Source: Accumulibacter sp.
Lineage (GTDB): Bacteria > Pseudomonadota > Gammaproteobacteria > Burkholderiales > Rhodocyclaceae
Assembly (NCBI RefSeq): GCF_023806635.1
Contig: NZ_JAMTDQ010000006.1
Location: 62,001-126,000 of the forward strand
Direction: 5' to 3'
DNA length: 64,000 nucleotides
Program-made: the position numbers and the translations under genes
The notes under the pieces: model-generated
The model's database searches: none
The model's input: only the letters and a program-made list of their open reading frames with translations
What the model was told of the DNA's origin: nothing
Shown: positions 15,860 to 24,847 of the stretch, in pieces
Position numbering within the stretch: the first letter of the stretch is position 1
Layout of the letters: the number at the start of each line of letters is the position of its first letter

Positions 15860-16768
15860 ATGATCAATCCCGGCTTCAACATTGCTGCCGTCGAACGCGA
15901 TACGGGTCTGTCCAAGGATGTCCTGCGCGTCTGGGAGCGGCGCTACGGCTTTCCCGCCCCTGCCCGCGACGACCATGGCGAGCGCATCTATCCGGCGGAT
16001 CAGGTGGAGCGTCTGCGCTTGGTGAAGCGCCTGATGGATGCCGGGCACCGGCCGGGCAAGCTGCTGGCCACCCCCAGCGAGGAACTGAACGCGCTGGCGC
16101 CGCGGCGTCCGCAACCGGCGCTGGCGGTCGCCGGCGCCAGCGCCGGCGAGGAACTCGGTGACCTGATTTCGCTGATCAAGCGGCATGACGGCGCCGCCTA
16201 TCAGGAGGCGATGCAGCAGCGATTGGCGCGCCAGGGGCTGGTGCGTTTTGTCCAGGACACCGTTGCTCCGCTCACCCGCCTCGTCGGCGCAGCCTGGGAG
16301 GAAGGCCGCATCGAGGTATTCGAGGAGCACCTGTTCACCGAACTGACCATGCGCCTCCTGCGCCAGGTGATCGGCAGCCTGCCCGGAGGCAGGCGAAGCC
16401 CGCGGATCATTCTCACCAGCGTCCCGGACGAACTGCACGGCCTCGGACTGCTGATGGCCGAGGCCCTGTTCGCGCTCGAAGGTGCCGAATGCATTCCGCT
16501 TGGCACGCAGATGCCACTGCTTGAAATCGCCAGTGCCGCCGGCGCCCACCGCGCCGACATCGTCACCCTGTCGTTCTCGGTCGCCTTCCCGCAACGCCAG
16601 ATCCCCGGACTGCTGCAGCAGTTGCGCGCGCTCCTGCCCACCGCAGTGGGACTGTGGGCCGGCGGCGGCGGCGTCAGGCGCCTGCCCGAGGTGGCGGGCG
16701 TCGAACTTCTCGCTTCACTCGAACAGTCCATCGACGCGTTGGCAGCGTGGCGAGGGAAACAGACCTGA
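15860..16768 (+). CDS. MerR-family B12-binding photoreceptor-type regulator (CarH/LitR-like)
   Basis: A 302-residue regulator. Residues 1-65 form a MerR winged helix (VLRVWERRYGFPAP). Residues about 100-175 are a four-helix cap with W146 followed nine residues later by E156-H157, the W-x9-EH signature of light-sensing CarH proteins. Residues about 180-295 form a Rossmann-like cobalamin domain with ELHGLG, an E-x-H-x-x-G motif whose H193 should ligate cobalt. In the CarH/LitR family, adenosylcobalamin-bound tetramers repress in the dark and light breaks the complex. The ATG at 15860 has AGGA five bases upstream. It is divergent from the operon it presumably controls. Confidence 0.85.
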   Translation: MINPGFNIAAVERDTGLSKDVLRVWERRYGFPAPARDDHGERIYPADQVERLRLVKRLMDAGHRPGKLLATPSEELNALAPRRPQPALAVAGASAGEELGDLISLIKRHDGAAYQEAMQQRLARQGLVRFVQDTVAPLTRLVGAAWEEGRIEVFEEHLFTELTMRLLRQVIGSLPGGRRSPRIILTSVPDELHGLGLLMAEALFALEGAECIPLGTQMPLLEIASAAGAHRADIVTLSFSVAFPQRQIPGLLQQLRALLPTAVGLWAGGGGVRRLPEVAGVELLASLEQSIDALAAWRGKQT

Positions 16769-17098
16769 ACCGCCCCGCGCCGGACGGGGACTGCCGGACT
16801 GTTGAGCATCCGGCAGGCGCTTCGGCCGCGTCCGTGCCTGGCGCGCCAGGAAGCAGATCTCGCGGAATCGGTCGCTTGCCTGGCGGACGCCTCCCCCGCC
16901 GGCCGACGGCATCGCCTTGCGCCCACCGCTGGCGCATGCGCATAGAATGCCGGGCATGCCCCCTTCTCCGATCGCCCACGAACGACGTCGCCCGCGCATG
17001 CGCAGCACCAGCCGCTGCCTGCCGGCGGCGGCACGGACGCGGGGCGCGACGGCGCGCCGTCGTCGCAGCTGTCGGCGCGCTGCGCCGGCCGGCGGAAG
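16769..17098. other. Intergenic stretch upstream of the aminopropyltransferase gene
   Basis: These 330 bases hold no recognisable gene. TAGAAT at 16943-16948 could be a -10 box for the downstream gene, with a poorly spaced TTGCGC upstream. I see no terminator hairpin with a U-run after the MerR gene. Confidence 0.4.
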
Positions 17099-18598
17099 AT
17101 GAAACGGGCGCTGCTCCTCTCGGTCTTCGTCATCGCCTCCTGCGGGCTGGCGTATGAACTGATCGCCGCGACGCTCGCCAGCTACCTGCTCGGCGATTCG
17201 GTGACGCAGTTTTCGACGGTCATCGGCAGCTACCTCTTCGCCATGGGCGTCGGCTCGTGGCTGTCGCGCTACGTCGGCGAGCAGCTCGTCCAGCGCTTCA
17301 TCCAGGTCGAGCTGCTGGTCGGCGTGCTCGGCGGCTTCTCGGCAGCCCTGCTGTTCTTCTCCTTCACCTGGTCGCCGGCGCCCTTCCAGCTGCTGCTCTA
17401 CCTCGTCGTCTTCGCCGTCGGGGTGCTCGTCGGCCTCGAGATCCCGCTGGTCATGCGCATCCTCAAGCGGGACCTGGCGTTCCGCGAGCTCGTCTCGCAG
17501 GTGCTCACCTTCGACTATCTCGGTGCGCTCGCGGTATCGATCCTCTTCCCGATCCTTCTCGTGCCACACCTCGGGCTGATCCGCAGCGCGCTGCTCTTCG
17601 GCGTCCTCAACGTCGGCGTGGCGCTCTGGACGTGGTGGCTGTTCCGCGAACAGTTGCCGAACGCCGGCTGGCTGCGGGCGCAGGGCGGCTTCGCGCTGCT
17701 CTCGCTGCTGACGGCGTTCGCCGCCGCCGGCGAACTGACGACGCTCGCCGAAAGCCAGCTCTATGCCGACGAGATCGTCTACAGCGAGAGCACGCCGTAT
17801 CAACGCATCGTCCTGACGCGCTGGAAGGATGATCTGCGCCTGCACCTGAACAACAACCTGCAGTTCAGCTCGCGCGACGAGTACCGCTACCATGAGGCGC
17901 TGGTGCACCCGGGCCTGGCGACCCTGCCGTCGGCGCGGCGCGTGCTCGTCCTTGGCGGTGGCGACGGGCTGGCGGCACGCGAGATCCTCAAGTACCCGCA
18001 GGTCGAAAGCATCGTCCTCGTCGACCTCGACCCGGCGATGACGCGCCTGTTCGCCAGCGCGCCGCCACTGCGCAGACTCAACCAGGACGCGCTGAACTCG
18101 CCGCGCGTGCGGGTGATCAATGCCGATGCGCTGCAGTGGCTGGAGGAGAACGACGAAAGCTTCGATTTCGTCGTCGTCGACTTCCCCGACCCGTCCAACT
18201 TCTCGCTTGGCAAGCTGTACAGCGCTTCGTTCTACCGCCTGCTCGACCGGCACCTGGCAGCGAACGGGCTGGCGGTCATCCAGTCCACCTCGCCGCTGTA
18301 CGCCCGCCGCTCGTTCTGGTGCGTCGTCACGACACTGGAAAGCGTCGGCCTGCTGGCAACGCCCTACCATGCGCTGGTCCCCTCGTTCGGCGAGTGGGGC
18401 TTCGTCATCGCCGGTCGCCGCCCGTACCGGCCGCCGCAATCCTACGACGTCGACACCCGTTTCCTGACGCGCGAGACGACGCCGGCACTGTTCGTCTTTC
18501 CGCGCGACATGGAGCGTGTCGATGCCGAGGTCAACCGCCTCAACAACCAGGTCCTGGTGCGCTACTTCGAGCAGGAGTGGCGGCAGGTGATCCGTTAG
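17099..18598 (+). CDS. Membrane-anchored spermidine-synthase-like protein
   Basis: A 499-residue fusion of a membrane domain and a spermidine/spermine synthase fold. Residues 1-225 hold about seven membrane helices, starting with CGLAYELIAATLASYLLG. The soluble part carries the SAM-type motif VLVLGGGDGLAAREI near residue 281, VDLDPAM, NADALQW and DFPDPSNFSLGKLYS, which matches the aminopropyltransferase active site. Such proteins are annotated as polyamine aminopropyltransferases, but the membrane fusion and the partner gene suggest a specialised role. The FAD oxidoreductase gene follows after four bases. Substrate unknown; aminopropyl transfer is inferred. Confidence 0.82.
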   Translation: MKRALLLSVFVIASCGLAYELIAATLASYLLGDSVTQFSTVIGSYLFAMGVGSWLSRYVGEQLVQRFIQVELLVGVLGGFSAALLFFSFTWSPAPFQLLLYLVVFAVGVLVGLEIPLVMRILKRDLAFRELVSQVLTFDYLGALAVSILFPILLVPHLGLIRSALLFGVLNVGVALWTWWLFREQLPNAGWLRAQGGFALLSLLTAFAAAGELTTLAESQLYADEIVYSESTPYQRIVLTRWKDDLRLHLNNNLQFSSRDEYRYHEALVHPGLATLPSARRVLVLGGGDGLAAREILKYPQVESIVLVDLDPAMTRLFASAPPLRRLNQDALNSPRVRVINADALQWLEENDESFDFVVVDFPDPSNFSLGKLYSASFYRLLDRHLAANGLAVIQSTSPLYARRSFWCVVTTLESVGLLATPYHALVPSFGEWGFVIAGRRPYRPPQSYDVDTRFLTRETTPALFVFPRDMERVDAEVNRLNNQVLVRYFEQEWRQVIR

Positions 18599-18602
18599 CG
18601 CG

Positions 18603-20255
18603 ATGCACCGGCGCGACTTCCTGGCCTCGATCGCCGCCGCCGGCGCGGCATCGCTCGCCGCCTGCCGCAGCCAGCCGCCAGCGCTGCCGCCCGGCGAACT
18701 GCTCGGGACCGCGCTCGACATCGGCCATCGCCTGCGCGAACAGGCGCTGCCGGCAGCCAGCGAGACGCGCAAGGTGCCGGTGCTGATCGTCGGCGCCGGC
18801 GTCGCCGGACTGGCCGCCGGCTGGAAACTGGCGCAGGCGGGCTTCGCTGATTTCCTGCTCGTCGAACTCGAAGGAGAGGCCGGCGGCAACTCGCGCGCCG
18901 GCCGCAACATCGTCAGCGCCTACCCCTGGGGCGCGCACTACCTGCCGCTGCCGACCCGCGAGTCGACCGCGGTGCGCGAACTGCTGGCGGAACTGGGCGT
19001 CCTGCAGGGAGATGCGCGCGCCGCGCGCCCCGTGTACGACGAACGCCATCTCTGTGCGACACCGCAGGAGCGCCTCTACCTCGACGGCCGCTGGCAGGAA
19101 GGGCTGCTGCCGCTGACCGGGGTCGGCGCCGGCGAGCGCGCGCAGTACCGCCGCTTCGCCGACATCATCGCGGCCTTCGCGCAGCGGCGTGACGCCGCCG
19201 GCCGACCGGCCTTCGCGCTGCCGATGGCGTTGTCGAGCCGCGATGCGGATCTGGTTCGGCTCGACCGCGTCAGCATGCGCGACTGGCTGCTGGCACAGGG
19301 ATTCGACTCGCCGCAGCTGCACTGGTACGTGAACCACGCCTGCCGCGATGACTACGGCACCGCCAGCGCTGCCGTCTCGGCCTGGGCCGGGATTCACTAC
19401 TTCGCCAGCCGCAGCGGCGAGGCGGAGAATGCGGCCAGCGACACCGTCCTCACCGCGCCCGAAGGCAACGCCTGGCTGACCAGCGGCATGCTGCGCTCGA
19501 TCGAGACGCGCGTCGGCCAGCGCCTGCTGACCGGTGCACTCGCCTTTCGCGTCGAGGGGGGGGAAGGCGGCACCGGCAGCGGTCCGCTGGCGGTCGACCT
19601 CTGGCTGCCCGGCGAACGGCGGACGCTGCGCGTGCTCGCCGAACAGCTGATCTGGGCGGCACCGCTGTTTCTCGTTCCCTGGGTGTTCCGCGGCCACACC
19701 CGGCTCAAGGACGCCGCGCGCCGTTACAGCTACGCGCCGTGGCTGATCGCCAACCTGACGCTGTCGCAGCTCCCGGCCGAGCGCAGCGGCGCGCCGCTGG
19801 CCTGGGACAACGTCCTCCATCGCGGCAGCGGCCTCGGCTACGTCGTCGCGACGCACCAGCAGATGCGCCTCCGGCAGGGCGCCACCGTGCTGACCTGGTA
19901 CCGGAGTCTGGACGAACTCGCCCCGGCGATCGCCCGCGCCGCACTGCGCGAGACGCCGCGCGAGGCCTGGGCGGAGCAGATTCTCGCCGAGCTCGAGAAG
20001 CCGCATGCGGACATCCGGCACGTGACCAGCCGCCTCGATGTCTTCCGCAATGCGCACGCCATGGTCCGACCGCTGCCCGGACTGATCTCGAGCGACGCGC
20101 GCGCGCTCTTTGCCGCCGATGGCGAGCGCCTGCGCTTCGCGCACGCCGATGTCAGCGGCTTCTCGTTGTTCGAGGAGGCGCAGTACCGCGGCATCCTCGC
20201 CGCCGAGCGAACGCTGCGCCGGTTGCGGGTGCGCTTCGTCTCGTCGCTGGCGTAG
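18603..20255 (+). CDS. Exported FAD-dependent oxidoreductase (Tat signal, possible lipoprotein)
   Basis: A 550-residue flavoprotein. The N-terminus MHRRDFLASIAAAGAASLAAC has a twin-arginine motif and a lipobox-like LAAC, so it should be exported folded, probably with FAD bound, and anchored in the envelope. A GAGVAGLAAGWKLA dinucleotide motif starts near residue 63, followed by ELEGEAGGNSRAG. It belongs to the NAD(P)-binding/amine-oxidase superfamily. It is co-transcribed with the membrane spermidine-synthase-like gene, a pairing that suggests polyamine oxidation or a coupled polyamine modification at the membrane; that is inference. Confidence 0.8.
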   Translation: MHRRDFLASIAAAGAASLAACRSQPPALPPGELLGTALDIGHRLREQALPAASETRKVPVLIVGAGVAGLAAGWKLAQAGFADFLLVELEGEAGGNSRAGRNIVSAYPWGAHYLPLPTRESTAVRELLAELGVLQGDARAARPVYDERHLCATPQERLYLDGRWQEGLLPLTGVGAGERAQYRRFADIIAAFAQRRDAAGRPAFALPMALSSRDADLVRLDRVSMRDWLLAQGFDSPQLHWYVNHACRDDYGTASAAVSAWAGIHYFASRSGEAENAASDTVLTAPEGNAWLTSGMLRSIETRVGQRLLTGALAFRVEGGEGGTGSGPLAVDLWLPGERRTLRVLAEQLIWAAPLFLVPWVFRGHTRLKDAARRYSYAPWLIANLTLSQLPAERSGAPLAWDNVLHRGSGLGYVVATHQQMRLRQGATVLTWYRSLDELAPAIARAALRETPREAWAEQILAELEKPHADIRHVTSRLDVFRNAHAMVRPLPGLISSDARALFAADGERLRFAHADVSGFSLFEEAQYRGILAAERTLRRLRVRFVSSLA

Positions 20256-20330
20256 CCTGCCGGAAGAACCTGGCTGGAATCAGGCGGCGCAATGGCGGCG
20301 GCCGTCTTGCTGCCCGGACGCCGGGACACA

Positions 20331-21962
20331 TCAGACGCGAAAGAGCCCGACCGACTGCCGCAGCTGCGCGGCCGTTCCCGCCAGATCCCTGGCCGTGCCG
20401 GCAAGCCGGTGTGCCGCCCCGCTGTTCTCGCCGGCCCCACTCGCCATCTTCTCGACGGAACGGGAAATGTCGCCACTACCCTGCCGCTGCGCCGCGAGTC
20501 CCTCGGCGATCTGCCGCATGTCGGCAACCAGGAGGCGAGCCAGGGCGACGATGTCCGCCATCGTCGCGCGCGCCCGGTGAACGGCATCGGTGCTGGCGCG
20601 CGCGCGCGCCGAACCCTCGCGCATCCCCTGCATGGCACCCTCGACGCCGGACTGGATCTGGGTGATCATCGTCGCGATGCGGTCGGTCGAATGCGCCGTT
20701 CTCTCCGCCAGCTTGCGCACCTCGTCGGCGACGACGGCAAAGCCGCGCCCCTGCTCGCCAGCCCTCGCCGCCTCGATGGCAGCATTCAGCGCCAGCAGGT
20801 TGGTCTGATCGGCAATCTCGCGGATCACGCCGACGATACCGGAAATCTCCCGCGAATGCTCGCCGAGCACCAGCATCGAATCGGCGGTCGCCTGGACATC
20901 GGCGGCAAGAGTCTCGACGACGGTCGCCGTGGCGGTGATCTCCTCACTCCCCTGATCGCAACGGGCACCCGCCTGCTGCACCCGCTGCTCCACCGAAGCA
21001 GCCTGGCCCGCCATCAGCGAAATGCCGTTCGAGATCTGGTCAATTGCGGCAACCATCGCACTCGCTGCGGAATCCTGGCTGCGCGCGCCTTCGGCGACAG
21101 CGTCGACGGTTTCCCCGACGCGTGCCGCCGAGTCACTGACCGTTTCCGCCGCAGCGCGAATCTCCCGGACGGTCTGTGCAATGTGCTCACCGGCCACCTC
21201 GATCGACCGCAGCAGGTCCCCCACTTCGTCACGACGGCTGGCGGCGCGCGTTGCCGCAGTCAGATCGCCGCGCGCCAGATCGCCCAGACGCCTCGCCGCT
21301 TCACTCATGCCGGCGAGCAGCGAGCGGTCGAACAGGTAATTGGCGACGATGGCGAGCGAGATGCTGGCGACGAACACGGCCAGCAACACCCACAGGTCGG
21401 TATGCAGATCCGCCGTCTCGTTCGCCTCGACCTCCTGCAGCTCGCGCGTGCTGAGGGCGACCACATCGTCGATCGCCTGCCGATGTTCGAGATAGCGCTC
21501 TTCGAGCCTGCGCAGCGCGTCCTGCGTCGCCACGCGGTCGCCAGCACGGATGGCAGGCAGGAGCTGGCGATCCGCCAGATCGAAGAACCCCACCGCGGCC
21601 TGGTGGGCATCCTTGAGGAAACGGGCCTTGATTCCCTGCGGCAAGTCCTGTTCAAGCCAGAACCTGTGGCGCTGCTCGTAATCCTTGCGCAGCTGTCCCA
21701 TCTTGGCGACGAGGGCTTCACGCTGGCTCGCCCGCTCCGGATCGGCGAGCTGCAGGACACTGAGGTACGTTTCGATGATGTAGTTCGGTGGCGGCAGGAT
21801 GTCGGCAACCAGATCCTTGTAAAGCACGATGCGATTGTAGCCAGGACCGCCGATCCTGGTCTGGCTGATGGTGTGCCACGTCCAGGCGCCGAAGACCGTG
21901 AAACCGACCGCCAGTGCAAGGCACACCAGGAAGAGCTGCATGCGAAGAGGAAATCTGCTCAT
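20331..21962 (-). CDS. Methyl-accepting chemotaxis protein
   Basis: A 543-residue chemoreceptor. Membrane helix 1 is at about residues 9-29 and helix 2 at about 205-225, enclosing a helical periplasmic sensor of some 175 residues that I cannot assign to a ligand. A HAMP segment follows ([18 protein letters not shown]), then the coiled-coil signalling domain with the conserved tip [20 protein letters not shown] and [18 protein letters not shown]. It lacks a C-terminal NWETF-type tether. No che or flagellar genes are nearby. The start has GGAG nine bases upstream. Confidence 0.93.
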   Translation of the reverse strand: MSRFPLRMQLFLVCLALAVGFTVFGAWTWHTISQTRIGGPGYNRIVLYKDLVADILPPPNYIIETYLSVLQLADPERASQREALVAKMGQLRKDYEQRHRFWLEQDLPQGIKARFLKDAHQAAVGFFDLADRQLLPAIRAGDRVATQDALRRLEERYLEHRQAIDDVVALSTRELQEVEANETADLHTDLWVLLAVFVASISLAIVANYLFDRSLLAGMSEAARRLGDLARGDLTAATRAASRRDEVGDLLRSIEVAGEHIAQTVREIRAAAETVSDSAARVGETVDAVAEGARSQDSAASAMVAAIDQISNGISLMAGQAASVEQRVQQAGARCDQGSEEITATATVVETLAADVQATADSMLVLGEHSREISGIVGVIREIADQTNLLALNAAIEAARAGEQGRGFAVVADEVRKLAERTAHSTDRIATMITQIQSGVEGAMQGMREGSARARASTDAVHRARATMADIVALARLLVADMRQIAEGLAAQRQGSGDISRSVEKMASGAGENSGAAHRLAGTARDLAGTAAQLRQSVGLFRV

Positions 21963-22034
21963 CGGAGGGTCTCCAGAAGTTGGCGACGCAGGATGTTAAC
22001 AGATTTGGTCGGCACATCGATCCGGCTTCGGCGG

Positions 22035-22056
22035 GCGCGCCCCTCACGGGGCGCGC
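22035..22056. other. GC-rich hairpin between chemoreceptor and vapBC
   Basis: A perfect 9-bp stem (GCGCGCCCC and its complement) with a TCAC loop lies in the 262-base gap between the vapC stop and the chemoreceptor start. No U-run follows on either strand. It could end the vapBC transcript, but the evidence is weak. Confidence 0.35.
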
Positions 22057-22224
22057 GTTGATTGAAGCCAGCGGGAAGCACAGCCCTCTGTGGCAGCAGA
22101 GGGAAATCAGCGACAGACCACGGTTTCCACTGCCAGTACGAACCGAGCGCGGTGAGAGTCTGGCCCGCGCGCCTTTCGTTCCCGCGATGCCTCAAACGGA
22201 ACCTTCTGCGCGGGCAAAGCTGCC

Positions 22225-22605
22225 TCAGTGCCCGGTGGGCCGGTGCATCACGCCAAAGCGGTTCGCCAGCGCACCAAGCCGTTTGTCCAGCGTCCACAGC
22301 TCGGCGTCTGGCGTCATCAGGGTGGAGGCGAGCAGCAACAGGTCGACCAGCCCGCAGCCCAACCCAAACAGCCGTTCGTGCTCGATGAAGTCGATGACTT
22401 CCCGGACGCTGGCCTGCTGGGTCAGTTGCAAGGCGCTGAGATCGAGCAGTGTTCGATTACGCTGCGGTGGCGCTCCGCACGCGATTTCACCGACGATCAG
22501 TGGATGCACCATGACCCGGTCAAGCTCAAGTAGAACGGCCAGCGCGTCGTTGCGTTGGCGAAAGTGATCGACCCATACTGAGGTATCGACGAGTACGCCG
22601 GTCAA
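22225..22605 (-). CDS. vapC: VapC-type PIN-domain toxin
   Basis: A 126-residue PIN-domain protein. The first acidic residue is in [11 protein letters not shown], the second in IVGEIACG, the third in [14 protein letters not shown] and a fourth in LWTLDKRLG, which together form the metal site of a ribonuclease. VapC toxins cleave tRNA or rRNA when the antitoxin is degraded. The start overlaps the antitoxin stop by four bases, the normal vapBC arrangement. Confidence 0.92.
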   Translation of the reverse strand: MTGVLVDTSVWVDHFRQRNDALAVLLELDRVMVHPLIVGEIACGAPPQRNRTLLDLSALQLTQQASVREVIDFIEHERLFGLGCGLVDLLLLASTLMTPDAELWTLDKRLGALANRFGVMHRPTGH

Positions 22606-22802
22606 CGGGTTTCCTCGCGGCGGCGAGGAATCTCCGGCATGCCCGGCATTTCGGCGCCCAAGGCGGCAAGCCGTTTCGCGGCCTGAACTCGCACGAAGGT
22701 CTTGATGGCTTCGCGAAACAGATCGGCTTTGTCCATCGCCGGATCAGCAACTTCCAGCGCCCTCTCGTACAGGGCATCATCAATCGTCACGGTCGTTCTC
22801 AT
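22602..22802 (-). CDS. vapB: VapB-type ribbon-helix-helix antitoxin
   Basis: A 66-residue protein starting [15 protein letters not shown], the beta strand and first helix of a ribbon-helix-helix fold; residues about 26-40 ([14 protein letters not shown]) form the second helix. The C-terminal tail, rich in P, R and E, should wrap the toxin. Two ATGs lie two codons apart; I chose the one at 22802 because GGGAG is six bases upstream, whereas the first ATG overlaps that site. It should bind its own promoter with the toxin. Confidence 0.85.
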   Translation of the reverse strand: MRTTVTIDDALYERALEVADPAMDKADLFREAIKTFVRVQAAKRLAALGAEMPGMPEIPRRREETR

Positions 22803-22831
22803 GGGCATCTCCCGTCATCTCTATGGATGGC

Positions 22832-22860
22832 ATTGTGCATCGGAAGTGATGCCGAAACAA
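22832..22860 (-). promoter_or_regulatory. vapBC promoter with inverted repeat
   Basis: On the minus strand TTGTTT (22855-22860) and CACAAT (22832-22837) are 17 bases apart. The spacer contains the inverted repeat GCATC-N6-GATGC (22837-22852), well placed for autorepression by the VapBC complex. Confidence 0.5.
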
Positions 22861-23008
22861 ATGGTGATCGGGGCGACGCCCGGAGCGCAGCCTGAATTTC
22901 CTCTGCCTGCAACGGTCCGGAGCCACTTCTGCGGACAGGAGCGGCGATGCTGCGCGCCGTGCTCAACGCTCTATCGAGCCGTGGCTGACAGTGATCCCGA
23001 CACCACAT

Positions 23009-23051
23009 TTGACACTCGCGGCGATGACGGCTATATTACTGACCGGTCAGT
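23009..23051 (+). promoter_or_regulatory. Promoter and TetR operator of the efflux operon
   Basis: TTGACA (23009-23014) and TATATT (23032-23037) are exactly 17 bases apart. Immediately after the -10 lies the perfect 14-bp palindrome ACTGACCGGTCAGT (23038-23051), covering the expected transcription start. This is a classic autorepression layout for the TetR-type gene that starts at 23067. Confidence 0.8.
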
Positions 23052-23066
23052 CACTAAACAGAACCC

Positions 23067-23738
23067 ATGCCCTCCACGGCCCACATCGAGTCTTCGTCCA
23101 CCGCGCCGGGCGCGCCAGCGACTCGCCGTCGGCGCAAGGACGCGCGGCCGTCCGAACTGCTGGCGGCGGGACTGGAGATCTTCGTGGACAAGGGCTTCGC
23201 CGCCACCCGGCTCGACGATGTCGCGCGCCGCGCCGGGGTCGCGAAGGGCACCCTCTATCTCTACTTTCCGGGCAAGGAAGCGCTGTTCCAGGCGGTCATC
23301 GAGGACGGCATGGTGGCGGCGCTGCTGGCCGCCGAGGAACGGATGGCGACCCATCAGGGCAGCAGCGCCGACCTGTTGCACGAGTTGCTGCTCGGCTGGT
23401 GGCAGCACATCGGCAGCACGGCGCTGGCCGGCGTCAGCAAGCTGATCATTTCGGAGGCGCGGAACTTCCCCGAGATCGCCGACTACTATCGCGAACGGGT
23501 CATCGGCCGCGGCCGCGCGCTGCTGCGCCAGGCGCTCGAACGGGGCATCGACCGTGGCGAGTTTCGTCCGCTGAACGTCGAGGCGGCGATCGACGTCATC
23601 ATCGCGCCGCTGCTGATGCTGGCCATCTCGCGCTCCTCGCTGCGCCTCTGCGGGCAACAGGTGTCGCCCGAGGACTATCTGGAGACGCATTTCGAGCTGC
23701 TGCTGCGCGGCCTGCAACCCGCCGGGGAACGGGCGTGA
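23067..23738 (+). CDS. TetR/AcrR-family repressor
   Basis: A 223-residue regulator. After a basic N-terminal tail the DNA-binding domain runs to about residue 75 (GFAATRLDDVARRAGVAKGTLYLYFPGKEALF). The C-terminal helical domain is of the type that binds efflux-pump substrates. It heads the operon with the MFP and RND genes and should repress the promoter at 23009-23051. The stop codon overlaps the GTG start of the next gene. Confidence 0.92.
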   Translation: MPSTAHIESSSTAPGAPATRRRRKDARPSELLAAGLEIFVDKGFAATRLDDVARRAGVAKGTLYLYFPGKEALFQAVIEDGMVAALLAAEERMATHQGSSADLLHELLLGWWQHIGSTALAGVSKLIISEARNFPEIADYYRERVIGRGRALLRQALERGIDRGEFRPLNVEAAIDVIIAPLLMLAISRSSLRLCGQQVSPEDYLETHFELLLRGLQPAGERA

Positions 23739-24847
23739 GAGCCGGCGACGGGCGCTCCGCCCTTGCCCGGCCGCTGCCTGCCCTGCTGCCCGCGCTGCTG
23801 CTGCTCGCCGCGCTCGCCAGCTGTGGTCGGGAGGAGCCGGCGCCCGAGCCGGCGCGACCGGTGCTGACACGCGTCCTCGGCGAAACCGCCGGCGAGGCGA
23901 CGCTGAGCTATTCGGGCGAGGTCCGCTCGCGCCATGAGACGCCACTCGCCTTCCGCATCCCCGGCAAGATCACGGCCCGGCCGGTCGATGCCGGCGCCGT
24001 CGTCAAGGCGGGCGAGATCCTGGCCCGCATCGACCCGGCGGACAGCCTGCTGTCGGTCGAAGCCGCCAGCGCGCAACTCGAACTCGCCGCCGCCGACGTG
24101 CAGCGCTGGCGCAACCTGCGGGCGCAGAACTTCGTCAGCCAGGCGGCGCTCGACGGCAAGGAAACCGCCTACCGCGCGGCCCGCGCGCAGGCCGAGCTGG
24201 CGCGCAACCAGTCGGCGTACACCGTGCTGCGCGCCGACCAGGCGGGAGTCATCGGCCTGGTGACGGCGGAGGTCGGGCAGGTGGTGGCTGCCGGCCAGAC
24301 GGTCATGCGCCTGGCGCGGGCCGACACCCTCGAGGTGGCGATCTCGATCCCCGAGGCGCGCATGCCCGAGGTGCGTTCGCTCGGCAGCGCGGAAATCAGC
24401 CTCTGGGCCGACCCGCAGGCGCGCTACAGCGGAACGCTGCGCGAACTGTCGCCAGTGGCCGATCCGGTGACGCGCACCTATGCGGCCAGGGTGGCGATCG
24501 GCGAGCCCGATGCGCGCGTGCTGCTCGGCATGACCGCGACGGTCCGCTTCCTGCGCCAGGACGGCAGCAACCGGCTGAGCGTGCCGTTGACAGCGATCTT
24601 CCAGCACGCCGGGCAGCCGGCGCTCTGGGTGGTCGACGCGGCGCAGTCCGTCAGCCTGCGACCGGTGACCATCGCCGCCTACCGCGAGGACAGCGCCGTT
24701 CTCGCCAGTGGCGCGACGGTCGGCGAGCGCATCGTCGTTGCCGGCGTGCACAAGCTGAGCGAGGGCGAACGCGTGCGCGTGATCGAGCAGCCCGACCGCC
24801 GCGGCACGCCGCCGGGTAGCCGCGCGGCCGATGCGGCGGCGCGATGA
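23735..24847 (+). CDS. RND efflux membrane fusion lipoprotein (periplasmic adaptor)
   Basis: A 370-residue adaptor. The GTG at 23735 overlaps the tetR stop as GTGA, which fixes the start. A lipoprotein signal ends in LASC. The mature part has the two biotinyl-lipoyl halves (FRIPGKITARPVDAGAVVKAGEILARID and the later VLRADQAGVIGLV), an alpha-helical hairpin between them and the beta-barrel segment YSGTLRELSPVADPVTRTYAARV. It links the inner-membrane pump to an outer-membrane channel. No channel gene is present in this operon, so a channel encoded elsewhere must be used. Confidence 0.92.
   Translation: MRAGDGRSALARPLPALLPALLLLAALASCGREEPAPEPARPVLTRVLGETAGEATLSYSGEVRSRHETPLAFRIPGKITARPVDAGAVVKAGEILARIDPADSLLSVEAASAQLELAAADVQRWRNLRAQNFVSQAALDGKETAYRAARAQAELARNQSAYTVLRADQAGVIGLVTAEVGQVVAAGQTVMRLARADTLEVAISIPEARMPEVRSLGSAEISLWADPQARYSGTLRELSPVADPVTRTYAARVAIGEPDARVLLGMTATVRFLRQDGSNRLSVPLTAIFQHAGQPALWVVDAAQSVSLRPVTIAAYREDSAVLASGATVGERIVVAGVHKLSEGERVRVIEQPDRRGTPPGSRAADAAAR

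Noticed and set aside
12960-15863. A 967-codon plus-strand frame opposite the amine oxidase, folE2 and gpx genes
   Set aside because: It spans three well-supported minus-strand genes and their spacers, and its product has no recognisable domain.
16715-18910. A 731-codon minus-strand frame opposite the spermidine-synthase-like gene
   Set aside because: Low-complexity, charge-rich translation typical of antisense frames in high-GC DNA; the plus-strand gene has clear motifs.
22035-22056. GC hairpin as an intrinsic terminator of vapBC
   Set aside because: The stem is perfect but no U-run follows on the minus strand, so I list it only as a hairpin.
22991-23734. N-terminal extension of the efflux adaptor frame into the tetR gene
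   Set aside because: The GTG at 23735 overlaps the tetR stop and directly precedes a lipoprotein signal; upstream codons are the out-of-frame reading of tetR.
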